Of a stretch of 64,000 nt of DNA, positions 39,640 through 48,392 are shown piece after piece (the first letter of the stretch is position 1; each line of letters begins with the position of its first letter). The stretch comes from Phenylobacterium sp. Root700 (lineage in GTDB: Bacteria > Pseudomonadota > Alphaproteobacteria > Caulobacterales > Caulobacteraceae). A program made the translations under genes and the position numbers. The DNA lies in assembly GCF_001429025.1 (NCBI RefSeq), contig NZ_LMHT01000001.1, positions 1-64,000 of the forward strand. Reading direction: 5' to 3'. Below the pieces are notes generated by a model. The model was not told the DNA's origin. It worked only from the letters and a program-made list of their open reading frames with translations, and did not search any database.

Positions 39640-41880
39640 TTAGAAGCGCTTCGTGAGCTGGACGCCGTAGGTGCGCGGCTCGTTGACGAAGGCCGTCAGG
39701 TTGTTGAAGTCGATCGCGCCGATGACGTTCGTCTCGTCGGTGACGTTGCGCACATAGACCGCCGCTTCCAGGCCGTGGCCCTGGTTACGCCAGCCGGCGC
39801 GGACGCCGCCTTCGAAGGCCGTGTCCTGCATGAACTCAACCGACTCATAGAGGAACAGGTTGAAGTTCTTCTGCATGACCCAGTCGGTCGAGGCGAAGAC
39901 CTCCGAGCCGTTCTCGAGCGCGTGCACGTAGTTCAGCGTGACGTTGGCGGTGTATTCCGGCGCCTGCGGGAACGGGTTGCCGTTGATGTTGGCGCGACGC
40001 GTCGTGCCGACATTGACGATCGGATCGGTCACGGTGCAGCCCGCGCCGCAGAAGGCCACCAGCAGGTCGCTGTCCTTGATCTCGGTGTGGTTCCAGGCGA
40101 AGCCGCCGGCCAGGTTGAAGCCCGCGCCCAGATAGACGTCGCCGTCGATCTCGACGCCGTAGCCTTCGCCCTTGTCGGCGTTGATCAGCTGGTTGAAGTT
40201 GCCCTCGCCGCCGATCGCCGTGAACTGCGGATCCGACACCTCATAGAAGTAGGCCGTGGCGTTAAGGCGAGCGCGGCCCTCCCACAGGCGCGACTTCAGG
40301 CCGGCCTCGTAGGACATGACCGTTTCGGAGTCGGCGGTGGTCACGAAGTTGGAGGTGGCGATCCGGCCCTGAATCGAGGGGCCGCGATAACCCTTGGCCA
40401 CGCGGGCGAAGAGGTTCAGCTCGTCGTTGACCTCATAGAGGGCGCTGACGTCCCAGCTCACCTGTTCGTCGCCGACCTTCTTGGTCACATCCAGCGCCGG
40501 GCCGAGCACCCGCTGACCGCGGAAGTTCCGGCTGTCGTCGGTGTAGCGCAGGCCGCCCGTCAGCTTCAGGGCGTCGGTGACCTGATAGTGGCCCTGGCCG
40601 AACACCGACCAGGATTCCGAGCGCTGGACGATGTCGGTGATAATGGTCGGCAGCACGCCGCCCGTGCCGTTGAACGTCGCCGAGATCAGGTTGAAGCGTT
40701 CGTCCCAATAGAAGGCGCCGACCTGCCAGCCCAGGGGTCCGTCGCCGTTCGAGGACAGGCGCAGTTCGTAGGTGTTCTGCAGCAGGTCGCTGTCGAGGGT
40801 GCCGGTCTCGGAGTTGAACGGCGTCTTGTAGGACGTGCCGGCCGGGGCCGAAGCCACGCCGCCGTCGATGTCGCCATCGCCGGAGGACGAACCCTGGTAC
40901 GAGCCGACCACGCCGGTCAGGGTCGCCGGTCCAAAGTCATAGGCGACCTGCAGCGACTGCGACGTGGTGTTCTGCTTCTGGAAATTGTTGCGACCGCCGT
41001 CGTAATGGACCGTGTCACGGTCGAAGTTGGCGTTCAGCTTGTTGGAGCCCTTGGTCAGGACGTTGGCCCGGTTCATCGTGCCCGTGCCTTCGTAGTCGCG
41101 GGCCTGCAGGGTCAGCAGGGCCGACAGATGGTCCGTCGGCGCCCAGGCGATGTGGATCCGCCCGGCGACGTCGTCGAAGTTGCCCAGGTCATCGCCGTCC
41201 GGATCGGCGAAGGACGCGTTGTAGGCGTTGTCGACCCAGTCGGCCCGATGGTTCCACAGGCCCGACACCCGCACCTGCAAGGTCTCGGTGAGCGGCATGG
41301 TCACGCCGGTCTCGGCGCGGACCGAGCCCAGGTTGCCGTAGGCGAGCGAGCCGAAGGCGTTGAAGTCGTGCGACGGCTTGACGGTGTCGATCTTGACCAC
41401 GCCGGCCGGAGTGTTGCGGCCAAACAGCGTGCCCTGCGGGCCGCGCAGCACTTCCAACTGCTGGACGTCGAAGAGCGGGAAGCCCTTCAGGAAGACGTTC
41501 TCGAGCACGACGTCGTCGAGCACGACGGAGACCGGCTGCGAGGCGTTGAAGTCGAAATCCACATTGCCAAGGCCGCGGATGTAGAAGCGCGGGGCGTAGC
41601 GGCCGTTGGAGCTTTCGACCTGGAGGCTGGGCACGCGAGCCGACATCGACAGGATGTCGCCGCCGCCAGCGGCCACCTCGGCCATGGTCTCTTGGTTCAC
41701 CGCGGTCACGGCGAACGGCACGTCGCGAATGTTCTCGCTGCGGCGCTGGGCCGTGACGACAACGTCTTCGACAGTGAAGGCCGCGTCCGACGGGGCCGCC
41801 GACTGCGCCAGGACAGGCGTGGAGACAAGAAGAGCCAGACCGCTCACAGAGCAGGCCAGCACGCCGAGACGACGAGACAT
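39640..41880 (-). CDS. TonB-dependent receptor 2
   Basis: A 746-residue outer membrane receptor. The signal peptide ends at LVSTPVLAQS, followed by EDVVVTAQRRSENIRDVPFAV, a plug with FYIRGLGNVDFD and VLRGPQGTLFGRNTPAGVV (motifs shortened), and a barrel ending in LTKRF with the terminal Phe. The ATG at 41880 has a purine-rich GAGG upstream. It has no LacI palindrome in front, so it seems outside the sulfatase regulon. The divergent neighbour is a 5'-nucleotidase-like phosphatase, which may hint at a phosphorylated substrate; the substrate is otherwise unknown. Confidence 0.93.
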   Translation of the reverse strand: MSRRLGVLACSVSGLALLVSTPVLAQSAAPSDAAFTVEDVVVTAQRRSENIRDVPFAVTAVNQETMAEVAAGGGDILSMSARVPSLQVESSNGRYAPRFYIRGLGNVDFDFNASQPVSVVLDDVVLENVFLKGFPLFDVQQLEVLRGPQGTLFGRNTPAGVVKIDTVKPSHDFNAFGSLAYGNLGSVRAETGVTMPLTETLQVRVSGLWNHRADWVDNAYNASFADPDGDDLGNFDDVAGRIHIAWAPTDHLSALLTLQARDYEGTGTMNRANVLTKGSNKLNANFDRDTVHYDGGRNNFQKQNTTSQSLQVAYDFGPATLTGVVGSYQGSSSGDGDIDGGVASAPAGTSYKTPFNSETGTLDSDLLQNTYELRLSSNGDGPLGWQVGAFYWDERFNLISATFNGTGGVLPTIITDIVQRSESWSVFGQGHYQVTDALKLTGGLRYTDDSRNFRGQRVLGPALDVTKKVGDEQVSWDVSALYEVNDELNLFARVAKGYRGPSIQGRIATSNFVTTADSETVMSYEAGLKSRLWEGRARLNATAYFYEVSDPQFTAIGGEGNFNQLINADKGEGYGVEIDGDVYLGAGFNLAGGFAWNHTEIKDSDLLVAFCGAGCTVTDPIVNVGTTRRANINGNPFPQAPEYTANVTLNYVHALENGSEVFASTDWVMQKNFNLFLYESVEFMQDTAFEGGVRAGWRNQGHGLEAAVYVRNVTDETNVIGAIDFNNLTAFVNEPRTYGVQLTKRF

Positions 41881-42052
41881 TTGAATATTCCCCGAGGAGT
41901 AGATTTGGGGCCGCCCTACGTTGTGGCGCTGCTGAGCGCCAACACAAAACGGCGTTCAGTTCGTGAATTTTTGACTACGTGACCACAATCACGCATTGCG
42001 CCGCCTCGCTGCGCCATTGCCTGCGCTCCGGAATGGTGAAATCAGGCGCGCT

Positions 42053-43414
42053 GTGCCTCAGCTCCTCGCCCCCACCGATCGCCGACAGGCCCTCAAAGGT
42101 CTGGCCGCGATCGCCGCCAGCCCGCTCCTGACCGGATTCGCCTCACCGATCATCGGGCGGGTGCTCGCCATGTCGGACCTGCACTCGGCCTATGAGCGGA
42201 CGGGCCAGTTGCTCGCCGCCCTGGAGGCCGAGGTCGCCGCCCAGCCCGTTCCGCATGTCATCGCCGTCAATGGCGATACGTTCGAGCACGGCAATGTCGC
42301 GGCGGTGCGATCAGGCGGCGCCATCGATTGGGCGTTCCTGGGCGAGCTGCCGAAGATCGCGCCGACGGTCTTCAATCTCGGCAACCACGACAACGACATC
42401 ACCCCGGACCTGGCCGAGGTCGTGGCCCGCCTGCGCGGTCTGGGGATCACGGTCGTCAGCACCATCATCGACGCCCGGACCGGCGCGCCGTACGCGCCGG
42501 CCACGGCCGTCCTGCCCTTGGGCGCCCGAAGCCTGCGGGTGGTCGGGGTCGCGACGAATTCGCTGAACACCTATCCGGCCGCCAGCCGCCCGAACCTGAC
42601 CATCCCCGCGCCCGGCGAATGGGCCCGGGCGAACCTCGCCAAGGCCCTGGCCGGCGCCGACCTGGCGATGGTCATGAGCCATGCGGGCGTGGCGGCCGAT
42701 CGAGAAATCCTCCCCCTGCTGCCGGGCGGCGCGCTGATGGTCGGCGGGCACAACCACCTGCTGTTCCAGCATCGCCAAGGCGCCAGCCTCTATGTGCACA
42801 CCGGCTCGTGGAGCAACGCCTACACCGCCGCGCCCCTGCGAGCGGCCGGGCCAGGCGACGCCGTCTCGCGCCCGGTCGCGCTGGACGCCCCCTCTTCACC
42901 GCGCCTCGCAGCGCTGATCTCGGACGTTCTGGCGCAGGACGTGACGGAACAGGAGCGGGCGACCCTGGGCATGTCCGCACGCGCCCTATCGCTGGGCGAG
43001 ACCGGACGCGCGGTCGCCGGAGCGATGGCACGGGCGAGCGGCGCCGAGGCCGGTTTCATCGGGCACACCACGCTGGGCACGGGCCTGCCCGCAGGGCCGT
43101 TGTCGCGCTTCACCTTCGACGCCGTCGTGCGTTTCGAGGGCAAGTTGATGGTCGCCGAGGTCCCCCGCGACCAGCTCGCTCGGTTCCTAGAGCGGGCGAA
43201 CCAGGACCGCCCGATGCCGCTCGACCAGCGGAACGGCGATTTCCTCTACGCCCAGACGCTCACCCCCGCGGCCGGCAAGCTCGCGCGCATCGTCACGACG
43301 GACTGGTGCGCGTCGAACCAAGCCGAATATTTCGGCGCCACGGGTCTGGTGTTCAGCGAGCTCCCCGACCTGCGACTGAAGGCGGTCGCGGCCAAGGCGA
43401 TGCTTGCCGCCTAA
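42053..43414 (+). CDS. 5'-nucleotidase/metallophosphatase family protein
   Basis: A 453-residue protein with the two-domain 5'-nucleotidase layout. The metallophosphoesterase part has MSDLHSAYE, VNGDTFEHG, NLGNHDND, MSHAG and GGHNHL. The C-terminal part (FIGHTTLGTGL onward) is a 5_nucleotid_C-like substrate domain. A twin-arginine-like DRRQALKGLAAIAAS near the N-terminus suggests export. The start is uncertain: GTG 42053 with AGGCG upstream is chosen, and a TTG at 41996 would add 19 residues. It would release phosphate from nucleotides or other esters in the periplasm. Confidence 0.82.
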   Translation: MPQLLAPTDRRQALKGLAAIAASPLLTGFASPIIGRVLAMSDLHSAYERTGQLLAALEAEVAAQPVPHVIAVNGDTFEHGNVAAVRSGGAIDWAFLGELPKIAPTVFNLGNHDNDITPDLAEVVARLRGLGITVVSTIIDARTGAPYAPATAVLPLGARSLRVVGVATNSLNTYPAASRPNLTIPAPGEWARANLAKALAGADLAMVMSHAGVAADREILPLLPGGALMVGGHNHLLFQHRQGASLYVHTGSWSNAYTAAPLRAAGPGDAVSRPVALDAPSSPRLAALISDVLAQDVTEQERATLGMSARALSLGETGRAVAGAMARASGAEAGFIGHTTLGTGLPAGPLSRFTFDAVVRFEGKLMVAEVPRDQLARFLERANQDRPMPLDQRNGDFLYAQTLTPAAGKLARIVTTDWCASNQAEYFGATGLVFSELPDLRLKAVAAKAMLAA

Positions 43415-43429
43415 AGACCGCTCAAGGCG

Positions 43430-43759
43430 TCAGCCGCCGTTCTCGTCGACGACGATGGTGACCGTCTTGCCGCGGGACAGCGGGTCCCATCCCACCGCGA
43501 TGGCCGACGCGATGGCTCTCGCCACAAGCTCGGGGTCGATCAACGCGGGCTGCAATTGCGGCGTACCGAACTTGCGCTGGGGCCCCACCGGGAACTCCAT
43601 CACGGCTTCGCGCTGCCCTTCCTTGTGACGCGCGGCGAGCGCCATGCCGCGAAACTCCGCGGTGTCGCTGGACCACTGGGGCTGGCGGTGAAGCCGCCAG
43701 ACAAAGGGCTCTCCGTCGACCTCGATCTCAAATTCGGGGCTTTGCTTGTTTCGTGCCAT
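43430..43759 (-). CDS. Conserved small protein of unknown function
   Basis: A 109-residue protein starting MARNKQSPEFEIEVDGEPFVW (shortened), followed by WSSDTAEFRGMALAARHKEGQREAVMEFP in the middle and ending in GKTVTIVVDENGG. The beta-rich pattern looks like a compact soluble domain, and similar proteins are common in Caulobacterales and xanthomonads, but no function is known to me. The longer open frame to 43933 overlaps the upstream receptor gene and lacks such conservation. It lies downstream of TonB receptor 3 and is convergent with the 5'-nucleotidase gene. Confidence 0.7.
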   Translation of the reverse strand: MARNKQSPEFEIEVDGEPFVWRLHRQPQWSSDTAEFRGMALAARHKEGQREAVMEFPVGPQRKFGTPQLQPALIDPELVARAIASAIAVGWDPLSRGKTVTIVVDENGG

Positions 43760-43929
43760 TTGAGGGAGATAGCTCGGCAAGCGCGTCCAAGCCACCCCGC
43801 TTGGGTGCGGGGACCTCTCGCCGGAGAGATCGGCCTCCAGCGATCTCGCGGCGCGGACGTCGACCTCGGCCAGGTCACCGTGCCGGAACCTAGCGCGCAG
43901 CTCGCCACGGCTGATCAGGGCGCCGCGCC

Positions 43930-45951
43930 TCAACGGCCGAAGGATCTCTGGACGGTGATCCCCGCCGATGGGCCGAAGTCGAGGCTCCGGGTTTCGATCC
44001 GCTTGAGCCCCGCGGCGCCGCGCGGTCCGGCGTATTGCTCCCGCCGCCGCTCAGCCTTGCCGCTGGCGACGTTGTCGGCATGGATCCGGATGTTCCAGGC
44101 GGGCGCCGGGCGGTACTCGGCGAACAGGCCGTAGCGCGTATGGTTCTCGTCCCGCCGGACCTCGTTGAACCGGTACTCATAGCTCTTCTCCCCGATCACC
44201 ACGTCCACGCCCCAACGGACCCGATGGGCCGGCAGGTCCTGGGTGAAGTGGATCGCGCCCTCGAAAGGCGCCTCCCCGGAGATCACGCGCTCCAGGCCGG
44301 TGGTGGGGTCGGTCACCCGGCTGCGCCGCCAGATCGCGGCGGTCTTGAGCAACCCGCCCGGGATTTTCAACGCGTCGAGCGGCAGGGTCGCGCCGAGTTC
44401 GAATTCCGTCCGCTCGCCATCACCGATGTTGCCCGGGGCGTCGAAGATGAAGCCCGGTCCGGCCACCGGCGTTCGGTCGATGACGTCCGCGATCCAGTCG
44501 CGCCGCAAGGTCATCACCACGACGGCGTCATGCGCAAGCCGCCGCTCCCAGGTCGCCGCCACGCGCCAAGTCTTGTCCGGCTCGAGATCGGCGTTGCCGG
44601 CCGAGACCAGGTTCGAGGTCAGCGAGGTGGAGCTGACGAAATCTTCGAAATCCAACTGCCCGACCTGGCGCTCGACCTCCAGCCGGAGCTGATCGGAGGC
44701 GCCGGGGCTCCAGGTCAGCAGCCCGCGCGGCTTGAGGTAGTGAAACGATTTCTCCATTTGGCTGTCGCCAGTCTGGGTCAGCCGCGAGACCTCGAAGCGT
44801 GAGCCGGCTTCGGCCGTCAAGGTCGAGGCGAGCCGCCAGGTCGCGGTGGCGAAGACCTCCCCCCGCTGCTCCTCGATCCTGACATTGGCCGCGGGCAGGA
44901 ATACCGGCGCGCCGTTCTCCTCAAGGCCGCTGTGGCTGTCGAGAATGTTGACCGCCGCCTCCGCGCCCAACTCCAAGGTCGTCGCCCCAGCCTGACGGCG
45001 CAGGGTCCCGCGCGCGATGGTTTCGCTGGCGTCGGAGGCGACGCGAGTGGCGGTGACGTCCGCGCCTTCCCACGCCGTATCCCCGCCCCGCACGCGGGCC
45101 TGGTGATGCAGGGCCAGCAGGTCGACGCGCCAGCGGTCACCCAGCTGGCGATCGTAGCGGCCCCCGACCTCGAACTCGGTCAGAGTTTCGCGCTCGTCCA
45201 CCACCTCCTGACCAGCGGTCGGAAGCGTTGATACGTCCAGGATGTCGGCGGCGGTGCGCTCGCGCCGCGCCGAGGCGTCCAGGCGCAACTTGCCGCCGGC
45301 GAGCCCCCGCTCGTAGCCAGCTGCGGCGACAGCCGTGTCGATGGCCTGGTCCTCCCGGTAGATCGCCTGTTCCAGCAGGTCTCCGCCAGGACCTCGGCGG
45401 ACTCGCGGCCCGCGTCCCTTCTCGGGATCATACTCGCGTCCCGCCTTGGCCGAGAGCTCCAGCAACTGGCCCGGCGAGCGCCGTGACATCTCCGCGGCCA
45501 GGCCGGGGGCGATCAGCCCGCCGCGCGCCACCGCTGTCGCGGCCTCCATACGCCCCTGGCTCACGGCCGCGCGCACCCGCACCACATTGGCCAGCAGCCC
45601 CCGCCCCTGCATGTCGACGCCTGGCGCGCCAGGGCGGATCAGCTCGATCCGCTCCACCGACGTCGCAGGTATTCGGCGCAGGATCGCCTCGAGGCTCTCC
45701 TGCTTGCCGGTCGGCGGCTTGCCGTCGATCAGGACGTTTCCGCCCGCGCCGGCGAGGCCGCGCACCTCGCGGTCGCCGCCCTCGAAGGAAAAGCCCGGCA
45801 GGCGCGCGATCATGTCGAGCGCCGAGTAGGGTTGAGCCGCCGCGAAATAGGCGGCGGGAAAGGCGTTGATCGCACCGTCCGCCGCCCAGGCCCCGCCCCC
45901 AAAGACAAAGAAGGCGAGCGAGGCGGTGGTCAGCAGCGGCGTCCTGATCAT
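43930..45951 (-). CDS. TonB-dependent receptor 3 (beside a two-component system)
   Basis: A 673-residue outer membrane protein. The signal peptide ends at GGGAWAADG. The plug has MIARLPGFSFEGGD, GNVLIDGKPPTGKQESLEAILRRIPA (shortened) and ERIELIRPGAPGVDMQGRG, the form seen in receptors of the DUF/outer-membrane beta-barrel class, and the barrel closes with GITVQRSFGR instead of a terminal phenylalanine. No clear TonB box is seen. GGGGAT precedes the ATG. It is divergent from a PepSY-response regulator-kinase operon, so its expression is probably tied to that system. Confidence 0.87.
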   Translation of the reverse strand: MIRTPLLTTASLAFFVFGGGAWAADGAINAFPAAYFAAAQPYSALDMIARLPGFSFEGGDREVRGLAGAGGNVLIDGKPPTGKQESLEAILRRIPATSVERIELIRPGAPGVDMQGRGLLANVVRVRAAVSQGRMEAATAVARGGLIAPGLAAEMSRRSPGQLLELSAKAGREYDPEKGRGPRVRRGPGGDLLEQAIYREDQAIDTAVAAAGYERGLAGGKLRLDASARRERTAADILDVSTLPTAGQEVVDERETLTEFEVGGRYDRQLGDRWRVDLLALHHQARVRGGDTAWEGADVTATRVASDASETIARGTLRRQAGATTLELGAEAAVNILDSHSGLEENGAPVFLPAANVRIEEQRGEVFATATWRLASTLTAEAGSRFEVSRLTQTGDSQMEKSFHYLKPRGLLTWSPGASDQLRLEVERQVGQLDFEDFVSSTSLTSNLVSAGNADLEPDKTWRVAATWERRLAHDAVVVMTLRRDWIADVIDRTPVAGPGFIFDAPGNIGDGERTEFELGATLPLDALKIPGGLLKTAAIWRRSRVTDPTTGLERVISGEAPFEGAIHFTQDLPAHRVRWGVDVVIGEKSYEYRFNEVRRDENHTRYGLFAEYRPAPAWNIRIHADNVASGKAERRREQYAGPRGAAGLKRIETRSLDFGPSAGITVQRSFGR

Positions 45952-46059
45952 GTCGGATCCCCAATCGAACGCGTCTCGCGCCCCGGGAACCTCTCTGACC
46001 GCCGCCGCCTGACGTTTGGGCGCCGATCTCCGTCAGCGGCGTGTCAGGATGAGCGTGGA

Positions 46060-46383
46060 ATGTTCAGCGTCATGACCCAACACCCCCCCCTCTGGCTCAT
46101 CCTCGCCGCCGTCGCGGCGTTCGGCGCCCCGGCCCAGGCCGGCGACAAGGCCTCCGACCACGAAGCCGCGCGAGCCGCGCTACGGCGCCATGAAATCCTG
46201 CCGCTCACCCGCATCCTGACCATTGTCGAGAGCCGGGTGCCCGGCGACGTCCTCAAGGTGAAACTTGAAGAGGACAAGGGCAGGATGATCTATGAGTTGA
46301 AGGTCCTCGGCGTGAACGGCCGTGTGCGCGAAGTCGAGATCGACGCCAAGAACGGCGCGGTGCTGAAGGTCGAGGACGATTGA
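46060..46383 (+). CDS. Secreted PepSY-domain protein
   Basis: A 107-residue exported protein with a signal peptide ending near FGAPAQAG. The mature part has a PepSY-type domain: RRHEILPLTRILTIVE, then GDVLKVKLEEDKGRMIYELKVLG (shortened) and VREVEIDAKNGAVLKVEDD. PepSY proteins near two-component systems are thought to inhibit proteases or act as periplasmic sensors. The stop is followed directly by the GTG start of the response regulator, so the three genes form an operon. Confidence 0.9.
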   Translation: MFSVMTQHPPLWLILAAVAAFGAPAQAGDKASDHEAARAALRRHEILPLTRILTIVESRVPGDVLKVKLEEDKGRMIYELKVLGVNGRVREVEIDAKNGAVLKVEDD

Positions 46384-47043
46384 GTGCGCGCCCTTGTCGT
46401 CGAAGATGATCCCGACGTCGGCCCCGATCTCGTCCGCGCCCTGACGGCGGCCGGCTTCACAGTCGACCTGGCCAAGGATGGCGAGGACGCCTCATTCAAG
46501 GGCAGCGTCGAAACCTATGCCGCGGTCGTGCTCGATCTGGGCCTGCCCCGGCTCGATGGACTGTCGGTGCTGCGCCGGTGGCGCGCCGAGGGTCTCGCCT
46601 TTCCGGTCCTGGTGCTGTCGGCGCGGGGCGACTGGACCGAGAAGGTCGAGGGTATCGAGGCCGGCGCCGACGACTATCTCGCCAAGCCGTTCCAGATGGG
46701 CGAGCTGGTCGCCCGGTTCCGCGCCCTGGTGCGGCGCGCGGCCGGCCGCACCTCGCCGGTCATTACGCTCGGCCGGCTGAATCTCGACACCCGCCGCATG
46801 TCGGCGACGCTGGATGGCGCGCCCATCCGCCTCTCGCCCCTGGAGTTTCGGCTGCTCGACTGCCTGGCGCACCAACCGGGCCGAGCGGTCTCGGCCGGGG
46901 AGTTGGCCGAGCACCTTTACGGTGCGGCCGAGAGCGGCGACGCCAACGCCATCGAGGCGCTGGTGACGCGGCTGCGGCGCAAGATCGGCGCGGACGTGGT
47001 CGAGACCCGCCGTGGCTTTGGCTACCTGCTGGCCACCGGGTGA
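46384..47043 (+). CDS. OmpR-family response regulator
   Basis: A 219-residue regulator starting from GTG, directly abutting the PepSY stop. The receiver domain has the acidic pocket VVEDDPD, the phospho-acceptor D51 in VVLDLGLPRLDG and the lysine in YLAKPFQ. The C-terminal winged helix (LSPLEFRLLDCLAHQPG, then EALVTRLRRKIG and TRRGFGYLL) is OmpR/PhoB type. It probably controls the divergent TonB receptor gene. The stop overlaps the GTG start of the kinase gene (GTGA). Confidence 0.95.
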   Translation: MRALVVEDDPDVGPDLVRALTAAGFTVDLAKDGEDASFKGSVETYAAVVLDLGLPRLDGLSVLRRWRAEGLAFPVLVLSARGDWTEKVEGIEAGADDYLAKPFQMGELVARFRALVRRAAGRTSPVITLGRLNLDTRRMSATLDGAPIRLSPLEFRLLDCLAHQPGRAVSAGELAEHLYGAAESGDANAIEALVTRLRRKIGADVVETRRGFGYLLATG

Positions 47044-48392
47044 AGGCGCGTTCGCTTCATCTGCGGCTGATGGGCGGGGCCATGGTGGCGATCTTCGCCG
47101 CCCTGGCGCTCGCCTGGCTGGCCATGACCTGGCTGTTCGAACGCCACATCGAGCGGCGCGAAGCTGCCGAACTGCGCCGCAGCGCCCTGGTCCTGGTCGA
47201 GGGCCTTGGGATCAAGCCGGACGGCGGCCCGCGCGCCGATCGCCACCCGACGGACCCCCGGTTCGAAGGGCCCGCCAGCGGCCTCTATTGGCAGGTCTCG
47301 ACCCCCCAAGACGCGGTCAGGTCGCGGTCCCTGTGGGATCAGACGCTGTCATCGCCGAAGAGCGCGCCCGCCGAGACGTGGCGCACGCGGGTCGGGCCCG
47401 GCCCCTACGGCGACCGCCTGCTGCTGGTCGAACGCTCGGTGCGGCCAGATCGGAGCGGCGCGGCGGTGCTGGTGCAGGTGGCGGCCGACGAAAAGGATCT
47501 GGCGGCGGCGCGGCGCGAATTCGGCCGAGACCTGGCGCTGTTTCTAGGCGGCCTGTGGGCGGTGCTGTCGCTCGCGGCCCTGGTCCAGGTGCGGCTGGGA
47601 CTGCGGCCCCTCAGCCGCCTGCGGGAGGAACTGCGACGGCTGCGGCGTAACCCTTCGGCCCGGCTAAGCCTCGAGCATCCACGAGAGATCGAGCCGCTGA
47701 TCGGCGCCATCAACGCCCTGGCCCAGGCCCGGGAGGGCGACCTGGAGCGCGCCCGGCGCCGCGCCAGCGACCTGGCTCACAGCCTCAAGACGCCGCTGGC
47801 CGCCCTGGCCGCCCAGAGCCGCCGGGCGCGAGCCGATGGCGCGAGCGACGCCGCCGACGGCCTGGACCGCGCCATCGCCGCCGTCGGCGCGGCGCTCGAA
47901 ACCGAACTGGCCCGCGCCCGCGCCGCGGCGATGCGGGAAACGACGGGCGAGGCCGAGGCGGCGCCCGCCGCCATCGCTGAGCGCCTGATCGGCGTGGTCG
48001 AACGCACCGATGACGGGGCGAAGCTGATCTTCGACCAGGCCATTCCCGAGGACTTCCGGCTACCCGCGCCGGAAGAGGCGGTCACGGAAATCCTGGGCGC
48101 CCTGATCGAGAACGCCGCCCGGTTCGCGCGGCGGCTCGTCCGGATCTCGGTGGTGGAAAGTGCGGAAGCGGTCGGCGTCGCCATCGACGACGACGGTCCG
48201 GGGATCGAGGACGGCCGGGCCGAGGCCGCCCTGCTCCGCGGCGGCCGACTGGACGAGGCCGGCGCGGGTCACGGCCTAGGCCTGGCCATCGTGCGCGACC
48301 TGACCGAGGCGACCGAGGGGGAGATCAACCTCGGCCGATCCCCGATGCAGGGCCTGAGGGTCGTGGTCTCTTGGCCACGGGACCGCGCCTAG
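47040..48392 (+). CDS. Sensor histidine kinase
   Basis: A 450-residue membrane kinase. The first membrane span is at about 12-33 and the second at about 165-184, enclosing a periplasmic domain of about 130 residues. A HAMP-like linker follows, then the H box with H247 in DLAHSLKTPLAAL and the ATPase domain with the N box ALIENAARFA and DDDGPGIEDG. It resembles the PhoQ-like subgroup. It starts with GTG overlapping the response regulator stop and ends directly against the convergent PhoD gene with no gap. Confidence 0.94.
   Translation: MKARSLHLRLMGGAMVAIFAALALAWLAMTWLFERHIERREAAELRRSALVLVEGLGIKPDGGPRADRHPTDPRFEGPASGLYWQVSTPQDAVRSRSLWDQTLSSPKSAPAETWRTRVGPGPYGDRLLLVERSVRPDRSGAAVLVQVAADEKDLAAARREFGRDLALFLGGLWAVLSLAALVQVRLGLRPLSRLREELRRLRRNPSARLSLEHPREIEPLIGAINALAQAREGDLERARRRASDLAHSLKTPLAALAAQSRRARADGASDAADGLDRAIAAVGAALETELARARAAAMRETTGEAEAAPAAIAERLIGVVERTDDGAKLIFDQAIPEDFRLPAPEEAVTEILGALIENAARFARRLVRISVVESAEAVGVAIDDDGPGIEDGRAEAALLRGGRLDEAGAGHGLGLAIVRDLTEATEGEINLGRSPMQGLRVVVSWPRDRA

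Noticed and set aside
39604-41982. A 792-codon frame antisense to TonB receptor 2
   Set aside because: It is the mirror of a well-supported receptor in GC-rich sequence, with no ribosome site and low-complexity arginine- and valine-rich content.
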